This document shows positions 47,655 through 56,090 of a DNA stretch of 64,000 bases, one piece after another. The DNA comes from Xanthobacteraceae bacterium (GTDB lineage: Bacteria > Pseudomonadota > Alphaproteobacteria > Rhizobiales > Xanthobacteraceae). The position numbers and the translations under genes were made by a program. Positions within the stretch are counted from its first letter, which is position 1. Every line of letters begins with the position of its first letter. The stretch spans positions 1 through 64,000 of the forward strand of contig JARLJA010000136.1 in assembly GCA_031291445.1 (NCBI GenBank), read 5' to 3'. The notes beneath the pieces were generated by a model. That model worked only from the letters and a program-made list of their open reading frames with translations. It was not told the DNA's origin and did no database searches.

Positions 47655-48572
47655 CTATTTCACGCCGCCCGCCGTCAGGCCGCCGATCAGGCGATCCTGG
47701 AACAGCAGCGCAATCACATAGATCGGCGTGATGCCGACCAGCGATGCCACCGCCATCTGTCCGAAATTGACGAAGCGGTCGCCCTGGAACAGCGAGATCG
47801 CGACCGTCAGCCCGCGCACCGACTCGTCCTGGGCGAACAGCGACGCGAACAGGAACTCGTTGTAGGCCAGGATCAGGCAGATCAGCCCGCTCGCAACCAG
47901 CCCCGGGACCAGCAGCGGCAGATCGATGAGGACGAAGGTCCTGATGAAGCCGGCGCCGTCGATCCATGCCGCTTCGTCGAGCGCCGCCGGGATCTTGCGG
48001 ACGAAGCCGGCCAGCAGCCAGTAGGCGACCGGCACGTTCATGAAGCCGTAGAGCAGCACCATGCCGGGGATGCTGTTGAGCAGGCCGAGCCATCGCATCA
48101 GGAAGAACAGCGGCAGCAGGGCAACCACCGGCGGCGCGATGTAGCTCGACAGCGCCAGCGAGCCGACGAACTCGCCCCGGCGCAGCCGGACCACCGCATA
48201 GGTGGCTGGCGCCGCCACGATCAGCGTCAGGACGGCCGACAGCGTCGCGATCAGCAGCGAGTGCCACACGAAGGCCGTGAGATGGATGACCTCGAACGCC
48301 TTCCACCAGTTCTCCAGCGTCGGCTTGTCGGTGAAGAACCGGCCGAGCAGGACCTCGTCGCGGGTCTTGAAGGTGAGGCTGACGAGGAACGCGATCGGCA
48401 GCAGGAAGAAACCGGCATAGAGGCCGATCCCGGCCACCGACAGCGCCTGCCGCGTCCGGGTGCGTCCACGCGCGCCCGCCCCCGCCTCTACGGCCGGCGC
48501 CGGCGGAGCCTCGCCCCCCTCAAAGCTCAGCTCCGCCAGCGGCTCGCGCCCGACCACCGTCTCGGCGGTCAC
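47655..48572 (-). CDS. CUT1-type ABC importer permease, MalG-like
   Basis: A 305-residue inner-membrane protein. After a hydrophilic N-terminus of about 45 residues come six membrane segments. The EAA loop is ALDEAAWIDGAGFIRTFVLIDLPLLVPGLV, and PVAYWLLAGFVRKIP precedes it. GTG 48572 overlaps the stop of the partner permease by four bases (GTGA), which decides the start. Confidence 0.92.
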   Translation of the reverse strand: MTAETVVGREPLAELSFEGGEAPPAPAVEAGAGARGRTRTRQALSVAGIGLYAGFFLLPIAFLVSLTFKTRDEVLLGRFFTDKPTLENWWKAFEVIHLTAFVWHSLLIATLSAVLTLIVAAPATYAVVRLRRGEFVGSLALSSYIAPPVVALLPLFFLMRWLGLLNSIPGMVLLYGFMNVPVAYWLLAGFVRKIPAALDEAAWIDGAGFIRTFVLIDLPLLVPGLVASGLICLILAYNEFLFASLFAQDESVRGLTVAISLFQGDRFVNFGQMAVASLVGITPIYVIALLFQDRLIGGLTAGGVK

Positions 48573-49489
48573 GACGCATGCTCCTCGACCCGCCGATGCA
48601 GCCAGAGCAGCGGCAGCAGCACGATCGAGACGAAGGCCGCGAACAGCACCGTCTGCGCCGACGCCAGGCCGACGTCGAACTCGCGCAGCCCGGTGCGCCA
48701 GATGGTGAAGCCGGACATGTCGGTCGAATTGCCGGGACCACCGAAGGTCAGGACGTAGACCAGGTCGAACACCTTGAATGCCATGATCAGCCGCAGCACG
48801 AAAATCGCCAGCAACAGGTGCGAGGTCAACGGCAGCTGGATCCGCCAGAAGATCGATGCCGGCCCCGCGCCGTCCAGCATCGCCGCCTCGACCACGTCGT
48901 CGGGGACCTGGCGGAGCGCGGCGTAGGCGAGCAGCGTGACGAACGGCGTCCACTGCCAGACATCGGCAACCATGATCGACACCAGCGCCCACGGCGTGGT
49001 GCCGAGAAACGACACCGGCGCGTCGATCAGCCCGAGCGAGAGCAGTTCGCCGTTGACGAGGCCGCCGCCCGGCGCGAGCAGCAGTTTCCAGGCCACGCCG
49101 ACCAGCACGGGCGGCGTCATCAGCGGCAGCAGCAGGACCGAGCGCAGCAGCCGCCCGGCGCGCCGCGACGACGTCAGCAACACGGCGAGCCACAGCCCGA
49201 GCCACAGCTCGACCACCGCGACCGCGAACGAAAACAGCGCCGCCCGCGCCAGCGATGGCAGGAAGGTGCTGTCGCCACCGACGGTGAGCCAGCGATAGTT
49301 GCCCAGCCCGATCCACGCCTTGAACGGCTGGCCCAGCGTCGACTTGGTGACGGAAAGTCCCGCCACATAGACCGACGGGAACACCGCAAAGACCAGGAGG
49401 CCGATGATGACCGGGGTCAGCATCAGCCACGCGGCGGCGGAGCGGTTCGCCGTGCCGCCGCGCAGGATGACGGAAAAAGCCGCGCTCAT
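48569..49489 (-). CDS. CUT1-type ABC importer permease, MalF-like
   Basis: A 306-residue membrane protein with six hydrophobic segments; the EAA loop is VVEAAMLDGAGPASIFWRIQLPLTSHLLLAI. The start GLLVFAVFPSVYVAGLSVTKSTLG is typical of the MalF-like partner. It follows the binding-protein gene by three bases. Confidence 0.92.
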   Translation of the reverse strand: MSAAFSVILRGGTANRSAAAWLMLTPVIIGLLVFAVFPSVYVAGLSVTKSTLGQPFKAWIGLGNYRWLTVGGDSTFLPSLARAALFSFAVAVVELWLGLWLAVLLTSSRRAGRLLRSVLLLPLMTPPVLVGVAWKLLLAPGGGLVNGELLSLGLIDAPVSFLGTTPWALVSIMVADVWQWTPFVTLLAYAALRQVPDDVVEAAMLDGAGPASIFWRIQLPLTSHLLLAIFVLRLIMAFKVFDLVYVLTFGGPGNSTDMSGFTIWRTGLREFDVGLASAQTVLFAAFVSIVLLPLLWLHRRVEEHAS

Positions 49490-49492
49490 CGC

Positions 49493-50794
49493 TCAGGCGA
49501 GCAGATGTTCCCAGGCGTGCTGCGCCGCCTCGAGCCCGGCCTTGGGCTTGGCCTGCCCGGCGAGGATCAAAGCGAGCTGCTCGGTAAGGGCATCGAGCAG
49601 TTTCGGCGCCTGCGCCACGTTCGGCCATGGCAGTGCGCTGCCGAAGGCCGCCGCCGCCGCGCGCTGCACCTTCGGCGCGAACGCCTTGTAGGCGGGATCG
49701 TTCAGGGTCGAACGACGCGTCGGATCGATACCCGAATTGGGCGTGGTCAGCAGCTTCGCGCCGACCTCGCTCGAAGTCGCAAAGCGCACGAACTCCCAGG
49801 CCAGGTCCTTCTTCCTGGAGCCGGTGGAGATCGCCCAACCGAACCCGGCATCGAGCGCGGCCACCGGCGTCTTGTTCTTGCCGCCGACCGGAAGCTGGCT
49901 GACGTCCCACTTGTCGACGATCTTCGAGTTCTGCGGATCCTGCGCCCGCACGCCGAGATCGGTCCAGAATTCGAGGAACGCGACCTTGCCCGACAGGAAC
50001 GCCGGCAGCGCCTGGTCGAACGCGGTCTCCGACGGCGTCGGCAGCGCATAGGGCGCAACCCGCACCAGTTCCTCGGCGGCGGCGATCGACTCCTCCGACA
50101 CCAGGTCGGGCTGGCCGTTCTTGAGGAACTTGCCGCCGAAGCCGGCGAGCCGGTTGGCATAGCTCGAGACGATGATCACCGGCACCTTGAAGCCGAGCAG
50201 CGCGGCGCCGTAGACGCCATTGCCCTTCTCCTTCTCGGTGATGGTCTTGACGGCCTGGTAGTAGGCGTCCCAGGTCGCCGGCGCCTCGAGGCCGTGACGG
50301 TGGAGAATCTCGGTGTTGTAGAACAGCACGTGGGAGTCGCCGTCGTACGGCAGGCCATAGCGCCGGCCGTTGACCAGCGTATAGGCGTCGTAGACCGACT
50401 CGATGAAGTCGCCGGGATTGATCCTGGCCTTGTCCTTCTCGATCAGGTCGGTGAGGTCGACCACGACCTTGTCCTCGACCAGCGCGCCGATGCTCGTGTA
50501 CCAGTAGTCGTGCACGTCGAAGTGGTTGGCGCCGGACTGCACGTCCAGCGTCGCCTGGGCGTAGGGGATCACGGTGAAGTTGAGCGTGACGCCGGCCTGA
50601 TCCTGGAACAGCTTCTTCAGCACCTCGCCGGCGATGGCGTGGGGCTGGATGATCGTCAGGTTCAGCTCCTGCCCGGCGAACGCGCCCGAGCGCAGCAGCG
50701 GCGACAGCTGCAATACGCCGGCGCCGGCCAGCGCCGCGGATGCCGACAGCAGCGCGCGCCGGCTGATGCCACTCTTCTCAATCCGTTCGGTCAT
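49493..50794 (-). CDS. CUT1-type ABC importer binding protein
   Basis: A 433-residue extracellular solute-binding protein (family 1). The N-terminus SGISRRALLSASAALAGAGV is a likely twin-arginine signal, with cleavage near AFA|GQ. The mature part includes YGLPYDGDSHVLFYNTEIL and APATWDAYYQAVKTI, typical of sugar or polyol receptors. ATG 50794 has GGAG upstream. Nearby genes are all for organosulfur use and no glycosidase or sugar kinase is present, so the ligand may be a sulfonated or sulfated compound rather than a sugar. The 205 bases to the next gene upstream presumably hold a promoter. Confidence 0.9.
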   Translation of the reverse strand: MTERIEKSGISRRALLSASAALAGAGVLQLSPLLRSGAFAGQELNLTIIQPHAIAGEVLKKLFQDQAGVTLNFTVIPYAQATLDVQSGANHFDVHDYWYTSIGALVEDKVVVDLTDLIEKDKARINPGDFIESVYDAYTLVNGRRYGLPYDGDSHVLFYNTEILHRHGLEAPATWDAYYQAVKTITEKEKGNGVYGAALLGFKVPVIIVSSYANRLAGFGGKFLKNGQPDLVSEESIAAAEELVRVAPYALPTPSETAFDQALPAFLSGKVAFLEFWTDLGVRAQDPQNSKIVDKWDVSQLPVGGKNKTPVAALDAGFGWAISTGSRKKDLAWEFVRFATSSEVGAKLLTTPNSGIDPTRRSTLNDPAYKAFAPKVQRAAAAAFGSALPWPNVAQAPKLLDALTEQLALILAGQAKPKAGLEAAQHAWEHLLA

Positions 50795-50999
50795 GATGAT
50801 GCTCCGGCATTCTCGTTGGGTGGTGCGATCCGCGAATAGAACGCGTTGTCTACCAATTCAGTCAACTATCGCGCCCCCGCCGCGCGAAAATAAGAATGTC
50901 GCTCTGCGATGGAGGGCCGGCGAAGCCAGATTTTTTCGTGCGCCGCTCTGCCGCGACAGCTTCTCGCTACGTCGCCCGATCCATGCAACGCGCCGCCTC

Positions 51000-52412
51000 T
51001 CAACCGGCATTGGCGACGCGCGGCGGCGCGACCGCGGCAGAGAGTGTGTCCAGGGTTCGGTAGCGCCCGGCCGGGTGCGGCGACTGCAACCGCGCGCCGC
51101 CGCCGAACAGCTTCTCCCGCAAGGTTCCCTGCCGGTAGGCTGTTTTGTAGACGCCGCGCCGCTGCAGCTCGGGCACCAGATGGTCGACGATGTCGGCGAA
51201 GGTCTCGTGGGTCACCGCATAGGCGAGGTTGAAGCCGTCGACGTCGGTGTCGGCCACCCACTCCTCGAGCTGGTCGGCGACGCGCTGCGGCCCGCCGACG
51301 AACAATGGACCAAGACCGCCGATACCGATCCATTCGGCGAGCTCGCGCACGGTCCATACCCGCGACGGATCGGCGCTGGTGAAGGCCTCGACCGAGGACT
51401 GCACCGCATTTGTGCGGATATGCCGCAACGGCTGATCGAGCGCATAGGACGAAAAATCGATGCCGAGCCAGCCCGAGGCCAGCGCCAGCGCGCCCTCGTG
51501 ACTGACATAGCGGCGGTACTCGTCGTGCTTGGCCTGCGCCTTGGCGTCGGTCTCATCGACGATCACGGTCTGGAGATTGAAGACGAGGACACTGCGCGGA
51601 TCGCGCCCGGCCGCCGCGACGCCGGCGCGGATCGCGGCCACGCTCTTCTTCAGCACGGCCTTGGAGGGTGTCGCGACGAACACGCATTCGGCGTTGGCGC
51701 TGGCGAAGGTGAGGCCGCGGCTCGAGGCACCGGCCTGGAACAGCACCGGCGTGCGCTGCGGCGACGGCTCGCAGAGATGGATGCCCGGCACCTCGTAGAA
51801 GCGCCCCTTGTGGCCGATCGGCCGCACCTTGCCCGGATCCGTGAAGATCCGGCGGTCGCGGTCGCGGACCACCGCGTCGTCCGCCCAGCTGCCCTCCCAC
51901 AGCTTGTAGCAGACCTCGAGATACTCGTCGGCGACATCGTAGCGGTCGTCGTGCTCGGTCTGGCCGCGCAGCCCGATGTTCCTGGCGCCGCTCTCGAGAT
52001 AGCCGGTCACGATATTCCAGCCCGCGCGGCCCCTGGTCAGATGATCGAGCGTCGAGAGCCGGCGCGCGAAGGTGTAGGGGTGTTCGAACGACGTGGACGC
52101 CGTGACGCCGAAGCCCAGATGCTCGGTGACCAGCGCCATCGCCGGCACCAGCTGCAGCGGATCGTTGACCGGCACCTGCGTCGACTGGCGCAGCGCCGTT
52201 TCCACCGAGCCGTGGTAGACGTCGTAGACGCCGAGCACGTCGGCGATGAACAGCGCATCGAACCTGCCGCGCTCCAGCAGGGTCGCGAGCTCGGTCCAGT
52301 AGGCGAGGTCCTTGTACTGCCACGAGCGGTCGCGCGGATGGGCCCAGAGCCCCGGGGACTGGTGCCCCACGCAGTTCATGTCGAAGGCATTGAAATGGAT
52401 TTCGCGGGCCAT
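51000..52412 (-). CDS. FMNH2-dependent monooxygenase, DmoA-like (dimethyl sulfide monooxygenase family)
   Basis: A 470-residue luciferase-like enzyme. The opening INAFDMNC-type start (EIHFNAFDMNCVGHQSPGLW), ADVLGVYDVYHGS, STLDHLTRGRAGWNIVTGYLE, CEPSPQRTPVLFQAGASSRG and LGPLFVGGPQRVADQLEEWV agree closely, as I remember it, with DmoA of Hyphomicrobium, which turns dimethyl sulfide into methanethiol and formaldehyde. ATG 52412 is preceded by GAGGG. It is the last gene of the long minus-strand operon, six bases after the first SfnB-type gene. A close paralog is at 61530. Other short-chain sulfides or sulfones are possible substrates. Confidence 0.88.
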   Translation of the reverse strand: MAREIHFNAFDMNCVGHQSPGLWAHPRDRSWQYKDLAYWTELATLLERGRFDALFIADVLGVYDVYHGSVETALRQSTQVPVNDPLQLVPAMALVTEHLGFGVTASTSFEHPYTFARRLSTLDHLTRGRAGWNIVTGYLESGARNIGLRGQTEHDDRYDVADEYLEVCYKLWEGSWADDAVVRDRDRRIFTDPGKVRPIGHKGRFYEVPGIHLCEPSPQRTPVLFQAGASSRGLTFASANAECVFVATPSKAVLKKSVAAIRAGVAAAGRDPRSVLVFNLQTVIVDETDAKAQAKHDEYRRYVSHEGALALASGWLGIDFSSYALDQPLRHIRTNAVQSSVEAFTSADPSRVWTVRELAEWIGIGGLGPLFVGGPQRVADQLEEWVADTDVDGFNLAYAVTHETFADIVDHLVPELQRRGVYKTAYRQGTLREKLFGGGARLQSPHPAGRYRTLDTLSAAVAPPRVANAG

Positions 52413-52418
52413 GCGCCC

Positions 52419-53678
52419 TCACAGCGCCCCGTGGCGCGGCGGATTGACGCCGTTGAGCCAGTAGTTGCCGATCGCGCGGTATTTCCAGCGCAACGGATCG
52501 TGCACGGTGTGGGTCCGCGCGTTGCGCCAGTGCCGGTCGAGGTCGAACTCGGCCAGCGTGGACCGCGAGCCGGCCAGTTCGATCAGTTTGCTGGCGGCAA
52601 ACAACGAGGCCTCCGTCGCCGCGACCTTCGCCTCCGCCACCGCGACCGACGCCGCGCCGACGCTCTCGAGCCCCGGCCGTACCACCGCCTCGTCAGCCAG
52701 GCGGCCGGCGCGTGCCAGCAGCGCGTCGCCGGCGCGCACCTTGACATGAACCGCGCCCAGCTCGGCGATCAGATAAGGATCCTCGTAGCCGTGCTCGACG
52801 CCACTGTCCTTCCAGGGCCGGGTATAGTTCCGCACGAAATGGATGGTGTCGGCCAGCGCCGCGCGGGCGATACCCTGGTCGATCGCCGCATGCATGATCT
52901 GGGCGATCGGTCCCATCGAGGTCGGCCGGTCGAACACCGCCTGCATCGAGATCACCGAGAACGGATGGACGCGCACGTTCTCGAACACCGTCGATCCCGA
53001 TCCCGTCGTGCGCTGGCCGAAGCCGGTCCAGTCGTCGATGATGGTCACCCCATCGGCATCCCGCGAAATGAAGGCGACGACGGAGCGGCCGTCGTCGTCG
53101 TCGCCGACCACGGCGATCCAGTGCGCGAACAGCACGCCGGTCGAGTAGAACTTGCGGCCGTTGACGACATGGCCGTTGCCGTCGCGCAGGATGCGGGTGT
53201 CGTGATGGTGCGCCGTCTTGGTCCCGAGCTCCGACAGCGCGTTGCCGATCCGCTCGCCCGCCAGGATGCGGTCGTAGAAGAACCGCTTCTGGGCCTCGGT
53301 GCCCTGCAGCCGCAGCGCCTCCAGCATGAAGAAGTGGTTCTGCGGGATCTGGCCGATCGAGCCGTCCGCCGCCGACAGCGTGGCGATCACCTCGGCGAGC
53401 GTGACGGCGCTGACTTCCGCCCCGCCATACGCACGCGGCACGGTGATGGCCAGCAGCCCGGCATCGGACAGGAGATCCAGCTCGGCATACGGCAGGCGGC
53501 GATCGCGGTCGCGCACCGCGGCGCCCTCCACGATCTGCTCGGCCGCCTTGCGGGCCGCCGCGATGGCCTCCGCGTCGGAGCGGATCCGGACCGCCTCGCC
53601 GGCGCGGCGGGGCGGTACGCGAAACCCTTCCGGGGCGACGATAGCTTCGGAAGACGACGGCGACGACAGCGAGATCAT
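52419..53678 (-). CDS. SfnB/DszC-type flavin-dependent oxidoreductase (copy 1)
   Basis: A 419-residue acyl-CoA-dehydrogenase-fold protein of the sulfur-acquisition (SfnB) branch, related to DszC. Typical are ADGSIGQIPQNHFFMLEALR, NGRKFYSTGVLFAHWIAVV, DDWTGFGQRTTGSGS and LAEFDLDRHWRNARTHTVHDPLRWKYRAIGNYWLNG. These use reduced flavin to oxygenate organosulfur compounds. It sits between its paralog (36 bases) and the DmoA-like gene. No strong ribosome site is visible before ATG 53678. Confidence 0.9.
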   Translation of the reverse strand: MISLSSPSSSEAIVAPEGFRVPPRRAGEAVRIRSDAEAIAAARKAAEQIVEGAAVRDRDRRLPYAELDLLSDAGLLAITVPRAYGGAEVSAVTLAEVIATLSAADGSIGQIPQNHFFMLEALRLQGTEAQKRFFYDRILAGERIGNALSELGTKTAHHHDTRILRDGNGHVVNGRKFYSTGVLFAHWIAVVGDDDDGRSVVAFISRDADGVTIIDDWTGFGQRTTGSGSTVFENVRVHPFSVISMQAVFDRPTSMGPIAQIMHAAIDQGIARAALADTIHFVRNYTRPWKDSGVEHGYEDPYLIAELGAVHVKVRAGDALLARAGRLADEAVVRPGLESVGAASVAVAEAKVAATEASLFAASKLIELAGSRSTLAEFDLDRHWRNARTHTVHDPLRWKYRAIGNYWLNGVNPPRHGAL

Positions 53679-53714
53679 GACGGTGAACCAGGGTTGGAGA
53701 AGGACGTCACGCGG

Positions 53715-54959
53715 TCAGCTCCAGGCGTGACTGGGCGGGTAGACGCCGTTGAGCGCGAAGTTGCCGACGTGGAAATACTTCCAACGCACCGGGTCGTGCA
53801 GGGTGTGGGTCCGCGCGTTGCGCCAGTGGCGGTCGAGATTGTACTTGCCGAGCGTCGAGCGGGTGCCGCCGAGTTCGTGCAGCTTGTTGGTCGCGAGGAT
53901 CGCGATCTCCGTGGTCAGGATCTTGGCTTCCGCCACCGCGACCGCGACCGCGGCGACCTCGGCCTGGCTCGGATGATCGAGAATCGTGTCGATGGCCCGT
54001 CCGGCGTGCTCGAGCAGCTCTTCGGCGGCATGCAGCTTGACCTCGAGGTCGCCGATCTGGGAGATCGTGAAGACGTCCTCGTAGCCGTGTTCCTGGCCGC
54101 TGTCGATCCACGGCCGCGCGTGCTCGCGCACGAACCGTATCGTCTCCTCGACGGCGCCGCGGGCAATCCCGGCATCCACCGCCGCCTGGATGATCTGCGA
54201 CACCGCGCCGTTCGATGACGGCTCGTCGGCCCCACGATAGGCGGGGATGATCGCTTCCGGACCGACCCGGACGTTGTCGATCAGCACCTTGCCGCTGGCG
54301 GTGGTGCGCTGGCCGAAGCCGGACCAGTCGTCGACGATGGTGAGCCCCGCCGCGCTGCGCGGCGCGATGGCGAGATGGACCTTGTCATTGTCGTCGACGG
54401 CGCCGATGTGGATGAAATGGGCAAACAACGCCCCGGTAGCGTAGAATTTCTCGCCATTGACCACGAAGTCGTCGCCGTCGCGCACCACGCGGGTCTCGAA
54501 CGCGCCGACGTTCTTGCTGCGCGCCTCGGAGAAGGCGTTGCCGAGCCGGTAGCCCTGCAGCACGCGTCCGAACCACAGCCGCTTCTGCTCCTCGGAGGCG
54601 GTAACGCGGATGGCATCGACGGCGGCGAAGTGATTCTGCGGCAACTGGCCGATCGAGGGATCGGCCGCCGAAACGATCTTGATGATCTCGGCCAGCGTCG
54701 CGAACGACACCCCCGCGCCGCCATACGCCTTGGGAACGGTCACCGCCCACAGCCCGCTCTGCGAGAACAGGTCGAGCTCGGCCGCCGGCAACCGCCGGTC
54801 CCGGTCGCGGTCCGCCGCCCCTGCGGCGAACTCGATAGCGAGCGCGCGAGCGATGTCGATCGCCTCCCGGTCGGAGCGGATACGATGCGCGTTCGGTTCG
54901 AGCTCGAATACGGGCGGCTCGGTCTTCGGGCTTCGCTCGCTCAGGGAAACCACACTCAT
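53715..54959 (-). CDS. SfnB/DszC-type flavin-dependent oxidoreductase (copy 2)
   Basis: A 414-residue paralog of the downstream gene: ADPSIGQLPQNHFAAVDAIR, NGEKFYATGALFAHFIHIG, DDWSGFGQRTTASGK and LGKYNLDRHWRNARTHTLHDPVRWKYFHVGNFALNG line up throughout, at about half identity by eye. ATG 54959 is preceded by AAGGAG and overlaps the stop of the small membrane protein gene by four bases. Two tandem copies suggest two substrates or a heteromer; the sequence cannot tell. Confidence 0.9.
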   Translation of the reverse strand: MSVVSLSERSPKTEPPVFELEPNAHRIRSDREAIDIARALAIEFAAGAADRDRDRRLPAAELDLFSQSGLWAVTVPKAYGGAGVSFATLAEIIKIVSAADPSIGQLPQNHFAAVDAIRVTASEEQKRLWFGRVLQGYRLGNAFSEARSKNVGAFETRVVRDGDDFVVNGEKFYATGALFAHFIHIGAVDDNDKVHLAIAPRSAAGLTIVDDWSGFGQRTTASGKVLIDNVRVGPEAIIPAYRGADEPSSNGAVSQIIQAAVDAGIARGAVEETIRFVREHARPWIDSGQEHGYEDVFTISQIGDLEVKLHAAEELLEHAGRAIDTILDHPSQAEVAAVAVAVAEAKILTTEIAILATNKLHELGGTRSTLGKYNLDRHWRNARTHTLHDPVRWKYFHVGNFALNGVYPPSHAWS

Positions 54960-55285
54960 CCAACTTTCTCCTTCGAATGCGATGGCGACAGGCCGGTCAG
55001 CCTGCTGCCCTGCGGGCCACCGACGGCGAGGCTGGCCGAGACGACCAGAAGCCCGATCCAGAACGAGCCCCACCAGTAGCTCAGCAGCGCCAGCGGATGC
55101 GCGCCGCGGCACAGCGAGCGCGCCAGGTCGCAGGTGTCCGAGCGCCCGAGCAGGCAGACCGCCGCCTCCCTGGTCGAGATGTAGTCGTAGGAGATCACGT
55201 CGCGGAACGTCAGCCACCACCAAGCGACCGCGGCGGCCACCACCAGCACGCCGAGCCACAGGACCACGTGGGCGATGCGGGTCAC
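54956..55285 (-). CDS. Small two-helix membrane protein with a cysteine-containing loop
   Basis: A 109-residue protein I do not recognise. Two hydrophobic helices (about 5-26, VVLWLGVLVVAAAVAWWWL, and about 68-90, LLSYWWGSFWIGLLVVSASL) flank a 40-residue loop with three Cys in AVCLLGRSDTCDLARSLC. I start it at GTG 55285, preceded by GAGGG; a longer frame reaches into the ATPase gene. It is coupled on both sides: seven bases after the ATPase stop and overlapping the SfnB-type start by four bases (ATGA). Its loop may face the periplasm and its place suggests a partner of the importer or the SfnB enzymes. Confidence 0.72.
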   Translation of the reverse strand: MTRIAHVVLWLGVLVVAAAVAWWWLTFRDVISYDYISTREAAVCLLGRSDTCDLARSLCRGAHPLALLSYWWGSFWIGLLVVSASLAVGGPQGSRLTGLSPSHSKEKVG

Positions 55286-55292
55286 GATGCCC

Positions 55293-56090
55293 TCACGTCG
55301 CGAGCCCGAGAGTGCCGAGAATGCTCCGCCGCAGCGCGACCAGTTCGGCATCGTCACGGTGGCGCGGATAGGGCTTCTCGAACCTGAACTCCTGCTTGAT
55401 GCGCGCCGGCCGGTCGCTGAACACGACGATCCGCGACGCCAGCAGCAGCGCCTCTTCCACGTCGTGGGTGACGAGAATCGCGGTAAAGCCGTTGCGCTGC
55501 CACAGCCGCACCAGTTCGGCCTGCAGGGTGAGGCGGGTCAGCGAATCGAGCTTGCCGAGCGGCTCGTCGAGCAGCAGCAGCGCCGGATCGTTGACCAGCG
55601 CGCGCGCCAGCGACGCCCGCTGCGCCATGCCGCCCGACAGCTGGTGGGGGAAGGCGTCGGCGAATTCCTTGAGCTCGACCAGCGCCAACGCTTCATCGAC
55701 GCGCCGGCGCTGGTTGGCGAGCAGGCCTCGTGCCTCCAGCCCCGTCGCCACGTTCTTCCACACGCTCGCCCACGGAAACAGCGTCGGATCCTGGAACACC
55801 AGCATGCGCGACGGGTCGGGCTTCCGGATCGACTCGCCGTCGGCGAGGATGGAGCCGCTGGTCGGCGCCTCGAGGCCGGCGATCAGCCGCAGCAAGGTCG
55901 ACTTGCCGCAACCGGAGGGACCGAGCAGCGCGACGAATTCGCCCGGCGCGACGCTCAGCTCGATGCCGTCGAGCACCGCCAGTTTCGCGCCGGACAGCTT
56001 GAAGTGATGGCTGACGCCCCGGACCTCGATGGCCGCGTGCGCGTGCTCCGCCACGCCCGCAGGGGCGATCGCCAGCGCCGCGTCGCTCAT
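55293..56090 (-). CDS. Sulfonate/taurine-type ABC importer ATPase
   Basis: A 265-residue ATPase with [19 protein letters not shown] (Walker A), VFQDPTLFPWASVWKNV, LSGGMAQRASLARALV (signature) and LLLLDEPLGKLDSLTR (Walker B), then VTHDVEEALLLASRIVVF. The LFPW box and SGGMAQR place it in the SsuB/TauB group. The ATG overlaps the permease stop by four bases (ATGA). Confidence 0.92.
   Translation of the reverse strand: MSDAALAIAPAGVAEHAHAAIEVRGVSHHFKLSGAKLAVLDGIELSVAPGEFVALLGPSGCGKSTLLRLIAGLEAPTSGSILADGESIRKPDPSRMLVFQDPTLFPWASVWKNVATGLEARGLLANQRRRVDEALALVELKEFADAFPHQLSGGMAQRASLARALVNDPALLLLDEPLGKLDSLTRLTLQAELVRLWQRNGFTAILVTHDVEEALLLASRIVVFSDRPARIKQEFRFEKPYPRHRDDAELVALRRSILGTLGLAT

Noticed and set aside
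46546..50794. Assignment of the CUT1 importer and neighbours as the sulfoquinovose monooxygenase (smo) pathway
   Set aside because: No sulfoquinovosidase and no matching sugar oxidoreductase are present, and the neighbouring monooxygenases are DmoA, DszA and SsuD types. Kept only as a comparison.
50634..54218. A very long (about 1,190-codon) open frame on the plus strand
   Set aside because: It runs antisense to the CUT1 receptor, DmoA-like and SfnB-type genes, all of which have clear families. Its translation is Arg/His/Asp-rich without domains, as expected from GC-rich shadow frames.
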